Below are positions 1-4,858 of a stretch of DNA of 5,274 bases, piece by piece (position 1 is the stretch's first letter; each line of letters starts with the position of its first letter). Under the pieces are notes generated by a model. It worked only from the letters and a program-made list of their open reading frames with translations. It was not told where the DNA came from and made no database searches. The stretch spans positions 1 through 5,274 of the forward strand of contig CAMGGF010000108.1 of the NCBI GenBank assembly GCA_946055445.1. The letters run 5' to 3'. The stretch comes from an uncultured Ruminococcus sp. (GTDB lineage Bacteria; Bacillota; Clostridia; Oscillospirales; Acutalibacteraceae). Made by a program: the position numbers and the translations under genes.

Positions 1-452
1 ATGTTTTATTTGTTTTGGAAGTGATGAAAAGGGAAAATGAAATCGTTGCCCCTTGTGACGGTAAAATTTCCGCTGTACTTACTTCAAAAGGTAGTACGGT
101 TGCAACCGATGCCGTTCTCGCATCTATCGGCGGCAGTGCTGTTACCGCACCTGTACCGACACCCGCACCCGTAGCGGCCCCTGCTCCTGTTGCAGGCGCC
201 GCCCCTGCTCCTGCGGCGGCGCCTGCGCCCGTTAACGGAACAGGCACGCCCGTAAACGCACCGATGCCCGGTACAATTTTGAGCGTCAATATTGCCGAAG
301 GGCAGGCGGTTTCCGAGGGAGATGTGCTGTTTGTTTTGGAAGCAATGAAAATGGAAAATGAAATTGTGGCACCCGTCAGCGGCACTGTAACCAAAGTGGC
401 AACTGCCAAAGGCAATACCGTTGCAACTGACGCTGTTCTCGCCTTTATCGGT
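1..452 (+). repeat. Intragenic tandem duplication of a biotinyl-domain segment, period 321 bp
   Basis: Positions 1-131 align without gaps to 322-452 at an offset of exactly 321 bp (107 codons). The encoded segments are identical at 31 of 43 residues, and stretches such as TTTGTTTTGGAA are shared at the DNA level. The unit consists of the biotinyl domain half after the hairpin plus the linker. The first copy continues past the left edge, so the true number of copies is unknown. Confidence 0.85.
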
Positions 453-455
453 TAA
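1..455 (+). CDS. Biotin carrier (gamma-type) subunit of a Na+-translocating decarboxylase, 5' partial, tandem biotinyl domains
   Basis: The reading frame is already open at the left edge (codons start at position 3) and ends with TAA at 453-455, so the N terminus is missing. The visible 150 residues hold the end of one biotinyl domain (VLFVLEVMKRENEIVAP, 3-53), an Ala/Pro-rich flexible linker (about 132-255), and a complete second biotinyl domain with the canonical EAMKMENE site (biotin Lys codon 348-350). In this family the biotin swings on the linker and carries CO2 from the carboxyltransferase (alpha) subunit to the membrane beta subunit, which decarboxylates it and pumps Na+. The beta gene follows after 14 nt, so the two are probably co-transcribed. 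One biotinyl domain is usual; two are odd. The first site reads EVMKRENE, so it may be a weaker biotin acceptor. Substrate (glutaconyl-CoA, methylmalonyl-CoA or oxaloacetate) cannot be told. The TTG at 15 is inside the domain and not a start. Confidence 0.9.
   Translation, partial: VLFVLEVMKRENEIVAPCDGKISAVLTSKGSTVATDAVLASIGGSAVTAPVPTPAPVAAPAPVAGAAPAPAAAPAPVNGTGTPVNAPMPGTILSVNIAEGQAVSEGDVLFVLEAMKMENEIVAPVSGTVTKVATAKGNTVATDAVLAFIG
177..213 (+). repeat. Short direct repeat in the Ala/Pro linker
   Basis: The 13-mer GCCCCTGCTCCTG occurs at 177-189 and again at 201-213, a 24-bp period that encodes APAPV-like units. Such GC-rich repeats allow slippage, so linker length may vary between strains without breaking the frame. 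Confidence 0.7.
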
Positions 456-469
456 GGGGGAATTGCCAA

Positions 470-1666
470 ATGTCAATTGTAAACGCGCTTGTTGAAATTT
501 TTCAAGAATCCGGTTTTCTCTCTTTGGAATGGCAAAACTGGGTGATGATCGGTGTTTCTTTTATCCTGTTGTATTTTGCTATTGTCAAAAAATTCGAACC
601 GTTGCTTTTATTACCGATTGCATTCGGTATGTTGCTCGTCAACATTTATCCCGAAATTATGGCAGATCCCCTGATGCTGTCCTCGTATGAAGGCGTTAAA
701 GACCCCACTGCGCACTGGTATGATACAGGCGTTTTGCGATTAATTTATTCGGGCGTAAAATCCAGCATATTCCCCTGCTTGATTTTCCTTGCCATCGGCG
801 CCATGACCGACTTCGGGCCTTTGCTTGCAAATCCGATAAGTCTTTTGCTCGGTGCGGCGGCACAACTCGGTATTTATGTTGCATTTATGATTGCCATTCT
901 TTGCGGGAAAGTTCCGTTTTTACCCGACTTCACTGCACAGGAAGCCGCTTCTATCGCTATCATCGGCGGTGCGGACGGTCCCACGGCGATTTGGCTGACT
1001 TCGCAGTTAGCACCGCAGTTATTAGGGCCGATTGCCGTTGCGGCATATTCCTATATGGCGTTGATTCCGTTGATTCAGCCGCCGATTATGCGCGCGATGA
1101 CGACCAAAAAAGAGCGTGAAATCAAAATGAGCCAGTTGCGTACGGTCAGCAAAGCGGAGAAAATCATTTTCCCGATTGTAGTTACCGTTCTCTGCGTTTT
1201 GATTTTGCCGTCGGTCGCGCCCCTGCTCGGTATGCTGATGCTTGGAAACCTGTTTAAAGAGAGCGGCGTTACCGACCGTTTGAGCGACACCGCACAAAAC
1301 GCACTTTGCAATATTGTCACAATTTTGCTCGGTGTAACCGTCGGCGCAACCGCTGAGGGCAAAACCTTCTTAGATCCCAAGACCATTGCTGTTATCGTAA
1401 TCGGTCTGTTGGCGTTTATGTTCTCTACTGTCGGCGGCATACTGTTTGCCAAACTTTTAAATGTCATTACCAAAGGTAGAATCAACCCCTTAATCGGTTC
1501 CGCGGGCGTTTCCGCCGTGCCGATGGCGGCGCGCGTTGCACAGGTTGAGGGCAGAAAATATAACCCCTCGAACTTCCTTTTGATGCACGCTATGGGGCCC
1601 AATGTTGCAGGCGTTATCGGCTCTGCCGTCGCCGCAGGCTATTTGATGATGGTGTTCGGGAAATAA
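470..1666 (+). CDS. oadB: Sodium-translocating decarboxylase, beta subunit (OadB/GcdB/MmdB family)
   Basis: A 398-residue polytopic membrane protein, close to the family length. The beta subunit decarboxylates carboxybiotin delivered by the biotin carrier and couples this to Na+ export. The family signatures are present: GGADGPTAIW (166-175) and GRINPLIGSAGVSAVPMAAR (336-355). Compared with Klebsiella OadB, the residues implicated in Na+ and proton handling are all kept at a constant offset of 34: D169 (D203), Y195 (Y229), N339 (N373), G343 (G377) and S348 (S382). Hydrophobic segments run through most of the length, with a charged cytoplasmic loop at about 211-231 (TTKKEREIKM onwards). The start is supported by an AGGGGG ribosome site 9 nt upstream. 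It follows the biotin carrier gene by 14 nt and is the last gene of its operon, with a terminator 15 nt after the stop. The symbol is family-level: without the alpha subunit the substrate is not determined, and gcdB or mmdB are equally possible. Confidence 0.95.
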   Translation: MSIVNALVEIFQESGFLSLEWQNWVMIGVSFILLYFAIVKKFEPLLLLPIAFGMLLVNIYPEIMADPLMLSSYEGVKDPTAHWYDTGVLRLIYSGVKSSIFPCLIFLAIGAMTDFGPLLANPISLLLGAAAQLGIYVAFMIAILCGKVPFLPDFTAQEAASIAIIGGADGPTAIWLTSQLAPQLLGPIAVAAYSYMALIPLIQPPIMRAMTTKKEREIKMSQLRTVSKAEKIIFPIVVTVLCVLILPSVAPLLGMLMLGNLFKESGVTDRLSDTAQNALCNIVTILLGVTVGATAEGKTFLDPKTIAVIVIGLLAFMFSTVGGILFAKLLNVITKGRINPLIGSAGVSAVPMAARVAQVEGRKYNPSNFLLMHAMGPNVAGVIGSAVAAGYLMMVFGK

Positions 1667-1681
1667 CACTGCAAATTATTT

Positions 1682-1719
1682 CAGGGACTGTTTCTTTAAA
1701 GAAGCAGTCCCTGTTTTTT
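1682..1719 (+). terminator. Intrinsic terminator of the decarboxylase operon
   Basis: A perfect 9-bp stem CAGGGACTG (1682-1690) / CAGTCCCTG (1705-1713) is followed at once by six T (1714-1719). The loop is itself self-complementary (TTCTTTAAAGAA), so the stem can extend almost to a full-length hairpin. It lies 15 nt after the beta-subunit stop. The T-run abuts the cotJC stop codon on the other strand. Read from the minus strand the hairpin lacks a downstream T-run, so it should end mainly plus-strand transcripts. Confidence 0.9.
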
Positions 1720-2332
1720 ATTTTCTCTTATTGCAATGTTTATCAAAACTCGGGTTAAAGGCATAGAAATTCTTTTCATTCAATTTATCGGTTGCAAGCC
1801 GCAAGCCTTCACCAAAGCGCTGATAATGGACGATTTCGCGTTCACGCAGGAATTTTATCGGCTCGCGCACATCGGGGTCATCAACCAAACGCAAAATATT
1901 GTCATATGTGGTACGCGCCTTCTGTTCTGCCGCCAAATTCTCGTGTAAATCGGTTATGACATCGCCTTTTGACTGCAAATAGGTCGCCGTAAACGGCATA
2001 CCGCTTGCCGCCAGCGGATATACGCCGGTGGTATGGTCCACAAAATAGGTATCATAGCCGCTTCTTTTGATTTCTTCCATCGATAAATTTCGAGTTAATT
2101 GGTACACAATCGCGCCAATCATTTCCAAATGCCCGAGTTCTTCCGTGCCGATGTCCGTCAAAAGTCCTTTGAGTTCGGCGTACGGCATAGAAAACCGCTG
2201 GGACAAATACCGTAAGGAAGCGCCCAATTCGCCATCGGGACCGCCATACTGACTAATTATGATTTGCGCGTATTTCGGATTGGGGTTCTTAATGTTTACG
2301 GGATACTGTAATTTCTTCTCATACTGAAACAT
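1718..2332 (-). CDS. cotJC: Spore coat protein CotJC, manganese catalase family
   Basis: 204 residues that match the CotJC family from the first residues (YEKKLQYPV, 4-12). CotJC is a ferritin-like four-helix protein related to di-manganese catalases and is part of the spore coat, where it is thought to help dispose of peroxide. The expected metal ligands are present: E35 (GGPDGELGASLRY), E65 and H68 (TEELGHLE), E136 (AAEQKAR) and H169 (EREIVHYQRF). The C-terminal tail (NFYAFNPSFD, 188-197) looks like the tail of clostridial CotJC proteins. It is the last gene of cotJABC, 3 nt after the cotJB stop. The nearest strong Shine-Dalgarno (GAGGAG) lies about 15 nt before the ATG, inside the end of cotJB, so translation is probably coupled to cotJB. 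The start is fixed by family homology at the N terminus. Confidence 0.95.
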   Translation of the reverse strand: MFQYEKKLQYPVNIKNPNPKYAQIIISQYGGPDGELGASLRYLSQRFSMPYAELKGLLTDIGTEELGHLEMIGAIVYQLTRNLSMEEIKRSGYDTYFVDHTTGVYPLAASGMPFTATYLQSKGDVITDLHENLAAEQKARTTYDNILRLVDDPDVREPIKFLREREIVHYQRFGEGLRLATDKLNEKNFYAFNPSFDKHCNKRK

Positions 2333-2335
2333 AAC

Positions 2336-2593
2336 TTACTTCGCACACTCCTCTATATCCCACGGCCACGGATTTTTCAGCCACGCCACACCCGAACCGC
2401 TATGCGGCGTCAACGGGCCGAATTTTGCTTCAAAATCCGCAAGCAGTGCTTGGTATTGGGCGGCATATTTTTTAAGCCGCAACATAGCGTTCGTATCGTT
2501 TGGATGTGTATCTAAATACAAATGCAGTTCCCAAACCATAAATTGTGCCGCAGAAAGCGATTTAAGACATTTTTCTCGTTCACGAATCATCAT
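2336..2593 (-). CDS. cotJB: Spore coat protein CotJB
   Basis: 85 residues that match the small CotJB family: ELHLYLDTHPND (22-33), FEAKFGPL (54-61) and a C-terminal NPWPWD (74-79). In Bacillus the cotJ products are needed for assembly of the inner coat and act together; the biochemical role of CotJB is not known. An in-frame ATG lies at 2599, but the GGAGG at 2607-2603 is only 3 nt from it. It is 9 nt from the ATG at 2593, which also forms an ATGA overlap with the cotJA stop, so I prefer 2593. The gene sits between cotJA and cotJC in one transcript. Confidence 0.93.
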   Translation of the reverse strand: MMIREREKCLKSLSAAQFMVWELHLYLDTHPNDTNAMLRLKKYAAQYQALLADFEAKFGPLTPHSGSGVAWLKNPWPWDIEECAK

Positions 2594-2832
2594 ACACATT
2601 TACCTCCCAAAAACGGCTTATCGAGGTCAGGAAACGCCGTTCCGATGCAAAGCGCTTTTTCTGCGGTATACATCGTTGTATTTGTTTGAAACGGCACGTA
2701 TGCCATAGTCGTTACAGGGTTGCAAGGCAATTTGGATATTCCTGTATATTCTGTTGCCATATCTTCTGCGCAAGAGTCCTCTGTTTGCGGCTCTTTCTTT
2801 GGGCATTCGCAATACTCCAAATACTCTTTCAA
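2590..2832 (-). CDS. cotJA: Spore coat-associated protein CotJA, TTG start
   Basis: 80 residues. The C-terminal half carries the CotJA family pattern: AYVPFQ (44-49), then Y55, then GTAFPDLDKPF (64-74). The frame is open further upstream, but that extension crosses the promoter region and has no ribosome site. The sequence AAGGAG (2846-2841) lies 8 nt before a TTG at 2832-2830, which gives MKEYLEYCEC and a protein of typical CotJA length; a normal ATG would only appear at Met25. Six cysteines (8, 10, 21, 37, 62, 79) are striking for such a small protein and could cross-link in the coat. First gene of cotJABC. Its TGA overlaps the cotJB ATG. Role inferred from Bacillus: coat component needed for CotJC incorporation. 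Confidence 0.88.
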   Translation of the reverse strand: MKEYLEYCECPKKEPQTEDSCAEDMATEYTGISKLPCNPVTTMAYVPFQTNTTMYTAEKALCIGTAFPDLDKPFLGGKCV

Positions 2833-2840
2833 TGTGTTCT

Positions 2841-2846
2841 CTCCTT
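2841..2846 (-). promoter_or_regulatory. Ribosome binding site that sets the cotJA TTG start
   Basis: AAGGAG on the minus strand, 8 nt before TTG 2832-2830. No ATG or GTG lies in range, so this site is the main argument for the TTG start. A second, stronger purine run (TAGGAGGAGGT, 2866-2856) lies further upstream with no start codon at a usable distance. Confidence 0.75.
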
Positions 2847-2870
2847 TTGTTCGGAACCTCCTCCTATTGC

Positions 2871-2878
2871 AGTGTATG
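2871..2878 (-). promoter_or_regulatory. Candidate sigma-E -10 element of cotJABC
   Basis: CATACACT on the minus strand fits the sigma-E -10 consensus CATAcanT, and in B. subtilis cotJ is under mother-cell sigma-E control. It lies about 40 nt before the cotJA start. The -35 region (around GCAAAATT) is only a weak match and its spacing is not ideal, so this is a candidate only. Confidence 0.4.
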
Positions 2879-2879
2879 C

Positions 2880-2897
2880 CGCAAAAGCAATTTTGCG
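2880..2897. repeat. Perfect 7-bp inverted repeat upstream of cotJA
   Basis: CGCAAAA (2880-2886) and TTTTGCG (2891-2897) flank a 4-nt centre. The repeat sits between the terminator T-run of the upstream gene and the candidate -10 element of cotJ, covering the -35 area. It could be an operator or simply a second small hairpin behind the terminator. Confidence 0.5.
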
Positions 2898-2932
2898 AAA
2901 AAAAGAGCCTTAACCTTTCGGTTAAGGCTCTT
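2898..2932 (-). terminator. Intrinsic terminator of the 3D-domain protein gene
   Basis: On the minus strand a perfect 13-bp stem AAGAGCCTTAACC / GGTTAAGGCTCTT (arms 2932-2920 and 2915-2903) is closed by a stable GAAA tetraloop and followed by seven T (2904-2898, of which the first two also close the stem). It begins 22 nt after the stop codon of the gene at 2955-4208. It separates that gene from cotJABC on the same strand, so the two are independent transcripts. The other direction lacks a T-run. Confidence 0.95.
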
Positions 2933-2954
2933 ACAGTCACAAGATGCACAGACA

Positions 2955-4208
2955 TTACAGGACATAAATGACAACATCACGACTGCCCCACTGTCTGCAT
3001 TCAGACTCTGTATTCATAAATAAGTCTACTGTAAATTTACCTTTTTTTACAAATCCGCCTGTATCCGCCGCAATTGCGTAACCGTAGACGATACCGTCTG
3101 TCGATACAATCCACAGTTCGCTGCCGTAGGGAATTTGTTTGGGATTAACCGCAATATACCCCGGCTGAACCGTTCTGCCGCTTGCGGTTTTTGAACCCGG
3201 TGCTGCGGTGTAAGCCGCCGCTTTCCCGGTAATAATCTGTTTATACTCCGTCGGTGCGCCGTTCTCAATTTGCAAAGATGCGGGCTGTGCCAATTCGGAA
3301 ATCGGCTTGCCGCCGTTCCGTAAACTTGCAACTGCAACCGCCTTTTGTTTTGTACCGACCGTAGTAACCTGCGGAACGGCTTCTTTTAAAATCGTTTCGG
3401 AAAGCACTTCGGAAGAGGCATAGACGCCGTCAACGATTTTATCGCAATAGGTTACGGTTTTTGTACCGTTTTCCCCTGCCTGCGTTACCGTGCTCTCACC
3501 CTTATACATTGCAGAGGACTTCACGGTCTTTTTCGCAAATGCAATCGTTTCATTTACGGTGCGTTCCGTATAACTCACTCGGTACACCGTAATGTCCAGA
3601 TTATCATACAGTGCATCGGTTACGGCGGGAGTCACCTCATCATTTTCGCCCAGAGTTACATTGGCTTGCGCTAATGCATCTGCCACAGTACCTTCTCCGA
3701 TAAGCAATGCATTTGTTACGCCGTCGGCGGTAACATTGATGTGATAAGCATTGGTCAATTTTACAATCAGTCCGTTATACAGTACGGTATCGGTCGGAAC
3801 ACTAATCAACTGACCTTCTTCCACAGTGACGCAAAGTTCAGAAAGCAAATCCGCTACTGTACCGGCGCATTCGATTTGTGTGCGCTCGCCGTACAAATTC
3901 ACAAATGTGACGGAGGCGGCACGGTAAATTGTAATGACGCTGTCTGCGCCGGGGGTAAAATCGTCCAAAGACAACTTATCTTTTGCAGACAATACAATGT
4001 TTGCCTGCTCCACAATTTCGTATGCATCATTTTTTGATGTTTCTACTCTTGTGATTTCCGAACCGTCATAAATGTCAACGACATACGGGTTCGGGGCGGC
4101 AGCAAAAGCAGTTCCTGCGCACAGCACGGCAAATGCCATAATGAGCGCCGTAACCTTCCACAAGGTCACGCGGGTCGCTTTTACATACCCTTTTAATTCA
4201 GTAATCAT
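2955..4208 (-). CDS. Secreted DUF348-G5-3D domain protein (YabE/Sps-like cell-wall protein)
   Basis: 417 residues (numbering here counts from a further ATG at 4211 as residue 1). A basic N terminus and hydrophobic stretch (about 18-37, TALIMAFAVLCAGTAFA) form a signal peptide with a likely AFA cleavage site. Then come three DUF348 repeats (about 42-98, 99-155, 157-212), a G5 domain (about 214-290), and a C-terminal 3D double-psi barrel domain (about 325-418; YTAAPGSKTASGRTV, DTGG, DLF, WGSRDVVIYVL). This is the order in B. subtilis YabE, a relative of resuscitation-promoting factors in which 3D replaces the Rpf lysozyme domain; such proteins are thought to remodel peptidoglycan. Of the three name-giving aspartates, D383 and D396 are kept but the first is Asn (N356 in VNPKQIP). 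AAAGGAG lies 7 nt before the ATG at 4208 and only 4 nt before that at 4211, so I chose 4208. Single gene with its own promoter and terminator. Confidence 0.92.
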   Translation of the reverse strand: MITELKGYVKATRVTLWKVTALIMAFAVLCAGTAFAAAPNPYVVDIYDGSEITRVETSKNDAYEIVEQANIVLSAKDKLSLDDFTPGADSVITIYRAASVTFVNLYGERTQIECAGTVADLLSELCVTVEEGQLISVPTDTVLYNGLIVKLTNAYHINVTADGVTNALLIGEGTVADALAQANVTLGENDEVTPAVTDALYDNLDITVYRVSYTERTVNETIAFAKKTVKSSAMYKGESTVTQAGENGTKTVTYCDKIVDGVYASSEVLSETILKEAVPQVTTVGTKQKAVAVASLRNGGKPISELAQPASLQIENGAPTEYKQIITGKAAAYTAAPGSKTASGRTVQPGYIAVNPKQIPYGSELWIVSTDGIVYGYAIAADTGGFVKKGKFTVDLFMNTESECRQWGSRDVVIYVL

Positions 4209-4339
4209 CATTCTGCTCCTTTAACTCATACCTCCTCGAGGATCTGTGCGAGAAGAGGCTGTTGGACGCCAACCCATTCGAAAAAAGAGAAGTATTTGAA
4301 CGGATTTTCACGGCGCCACGGTTATTATCGCTTGTGACA
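4209..4339 (-). promoter_or_regulatory. Structured 5' leader of the 3D-domain protein gene, no known riboswitch recognised
   Basis: From the expected start of transcription (near 4339) to the start codon there are about 130 nt. They contain a GTTGG-CGT-CCAAC hairpin (4273-4261), a GGCGCC segment (4316-4311) that could pair instead with GGCGTC in that hairpin, and CCTCTTC (4258-4252), which can pair with the GAGGAGG at 4237-4231. An alternative TCCTCGAGGA palindrome uses the same bases. Ydao/c-di-AMP and c-di-GMP motifs, which sometimes precede wall genes, were looked for by eye and not seen. The regulatory role is inferred. Confidence 0.4.
4216..4222 (-). promoter_or_regulatory. Ribosome binding site of the 3D-domain protein gene
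   Basis: AAAGGAG on the minus strand, 7 nt before the ATG at 4208-4206. A second GGAGG (4235-4231) lies 1 nt before a three-codon frame (ATG AGT TAA, 4229-4221), too close to initiate there. Confidence 0.7.
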
Positions 4340-4345
4340 TCGGCA

Positions 4346-4374
4346 ATTATATTTCCAAGATTTCTAATTGTCAA
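4346..4374 (-). promoter_or_regulatory. Consensus sigma-A promoter of the 3D-domain protein gene
   Basis: On the minus strand TTGACA (4374-4369) and TATAAT (4351-4346) are both perfect and are spaced by exactly 17 bp. AT-rich DNA lies just upstream (4375-4400), which could serve as an UP element. The predicted start of transcription is near 4339. A promoter this strong suggests vegetative expression at a high level or control after initiation. Confidence 0.85.
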
Positions 4375-4412
4375 ATTTTTAAAATTAAAGTTTTTATTAA
4401 ATTTGCACAAAT

Positions 4413-4429
4413 CAGATTTCCTAAATCTG
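4413..4429. repeat. 7-bp inverted repeat upstream of the sigma-A promoter
   Basis: CAGATTT (4413-4419) and AAATCTG (4423-4429) flank a 3-nt centre, about 40 bp upstream of the -35 box of the promoter at 4346-4374. It could bind a dimeric regulator; there is no other evidence for that. Confidence 0.4.
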
Positions 4430-4459
4430 TCAAAATAAAGGGTTTTCAGGTTGGTTTTT

Positions 4460-4471
4460 GAACATTCGTTC
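4460..4471. promoter_or_regulatory. LexA-type (SOS box) palindrome
   Basis: GAACATTCGTTC fits GAAC-N4-GTTC, the core of the Gram-positive LexA operator. The flanks (T on both sides) depart from the full Bacillus consensus, and one of the four central bases does not fit. It lies about 85 bp upstream of the -35 box of the 3D-protein promoter and 390 bp before the RluA-family gene, so its client gene is unclear. Confidence 0.4.
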
Positions 4472-4528
4472 TAAAAACAGGGTGAATATTTGTGTAAAAG
4501 TTAAAAATCTAACAAATCCGCACAAAAG

Positions 4529-4574
4529 GGGTAAAAATGGGGGAAAATAACCGCTTTTCAGGTGAATTTTACCC
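4529..4574. repeat. 8-bp inverted repeat with 30-nt centre
   Basis: GGGTAAAA (4529-4536) and TTTTACCC (4567-4574) are exact complements within the gene-free AT-rich region. No T-run follows, so it is not a clear terminator. Confidence 0.35.
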
Positions 4575-4637
4575 GTATTTCCAATTATAGTATATGCTTT
4601 TTTCGAAAAAGTATGCATATTTGAATTTTTACCGTAT
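4563..4637 (+). repeat. Imperfect 16-bp direct repeat
   Basis: TGAATTTTACCCGTAT (4563-4578) recurs as TGAATTTTTACCGTAT (4622-4637), 14 of 16 bases the same, at a spacing of 59 bp. The partial palindrome at 4592-4620 lies between the two copies. Confidence 0.4.
4592..4620. repeat. Imperfect palindrome with TTTTTCGAAAAA core
   Basis: The 12-bp core TTTTTCGAAAAA (4599-4610) is a perfect palindrome, flanked by ATATGC (4592-4597) and its complement GCATAT (4615-4620) with a small asymmetry between. It may be a protein site or chance in AT-rich DNA. Confidence 0.35.
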
Positions 4638-4776
4638 GATGAGCACGGCTCAAATGGTACAATGCAGACTTTTTGAGGGTTTTTCTCCCCACAAAGCGCC
4701 ATAAAGCGCGATAAAAACAGCATACAAAATGCACTTTTTTGTTTTTTGAAAAATTATAGTAATTTTTAAGCGAATA

Positions 4777-4785
4777 TGTTATACT
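4777..4785 (+). promoter_or_regulatory. Extended -10 promoter for the RluA-family gene
   Basis: TGT followed by TATACT (4780-4785) forms a TGnTATAnT extended -10 element. No good -35 hexamer lies at 16-18 bp, which is usual for extended -10 promoters. It would give a leader of about 65 nt. A TATAAT at 4834-4839 is closer to the gene but has no -35 box and would leave almost no room for a ribosome site. Confidence 0.5.
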
Positions 4786-4858
4786 GTTAGCAAGCAAAAT
4801 CACAGCAAAAGGCATTGCAAAAAGAATTGTATATATAATAGTATAGGGAAATTTTCTT

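Larger units (their letters stand above)
4375..4858. other. AT-rich intergenic region without a convincing gene
   Basis: About 480 bp between the divergent 3D-protein promoter and the RluA-family gene. Two minus-strand frames of about 97 codons (4430-4723 and 4585-4875) cross it, but neither has a ribosome site, a recognisable family or sensible composition, and the second overlaps the start of the RluA-family gene. No tRNA, rRNA or known structured RNA is recognised. It holds a LexA-like box, several small repeats including a tandem 10-mer (AAAGCGCCAT / AAAGCGCGAT, 4693-4712), and a plus-strand promoter near its right end. Confidence 0.6.

Noticed and set aside
1..24. ATG at the very first base as a gene start
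   Set aside because: In that frame a TGA follows after seven codons, while the frame starting at position 3 continues a biotinyl domain matching the second copy.
84..476. 130-codon frame on the minus strand
   Set aside because: It is antisense to the biotin carrier, rich in Arg, Gly and Cys from the linker complement, and has no family resemblance.
1075..1602. 175-codon frame on the minus strand
   Set aside because: It is a shadow of the highly conserved beta-subunit gene on the other strand.
2833..2955. Long N-terminal extension of CotJA starting near 2955
   Set aside because: The extension crosses a terminator and the candidate promoter, has no ribosome site, and exceeds the family length; the TTG with AAGGAG is better.
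4338..4340. Leader peptide ATG at the expected transcription start (10 codons to TGA)
   Set aside because: The ATG falls on the predicted +1 base with no room for a ribosome site.
4198..4410. 70-codon minus-strand frame upstream of and overlapping the 3D-domain gene
   Set aside because: Its start lies upstream of the consensus sigma-A promoter and it crosses the leader; there is no ribosome site or family match.
4428..4433. Second TTGACA on the minus strand as a promoter
   Set aside because: No acceptable -10 hexamer occurs at 16-18 bp.
4834..4839. TATAAT as promoter of the RluA-family gene
   Set aside because: There is no -35 box at a proper distance and the leader would be only about 12 nt.
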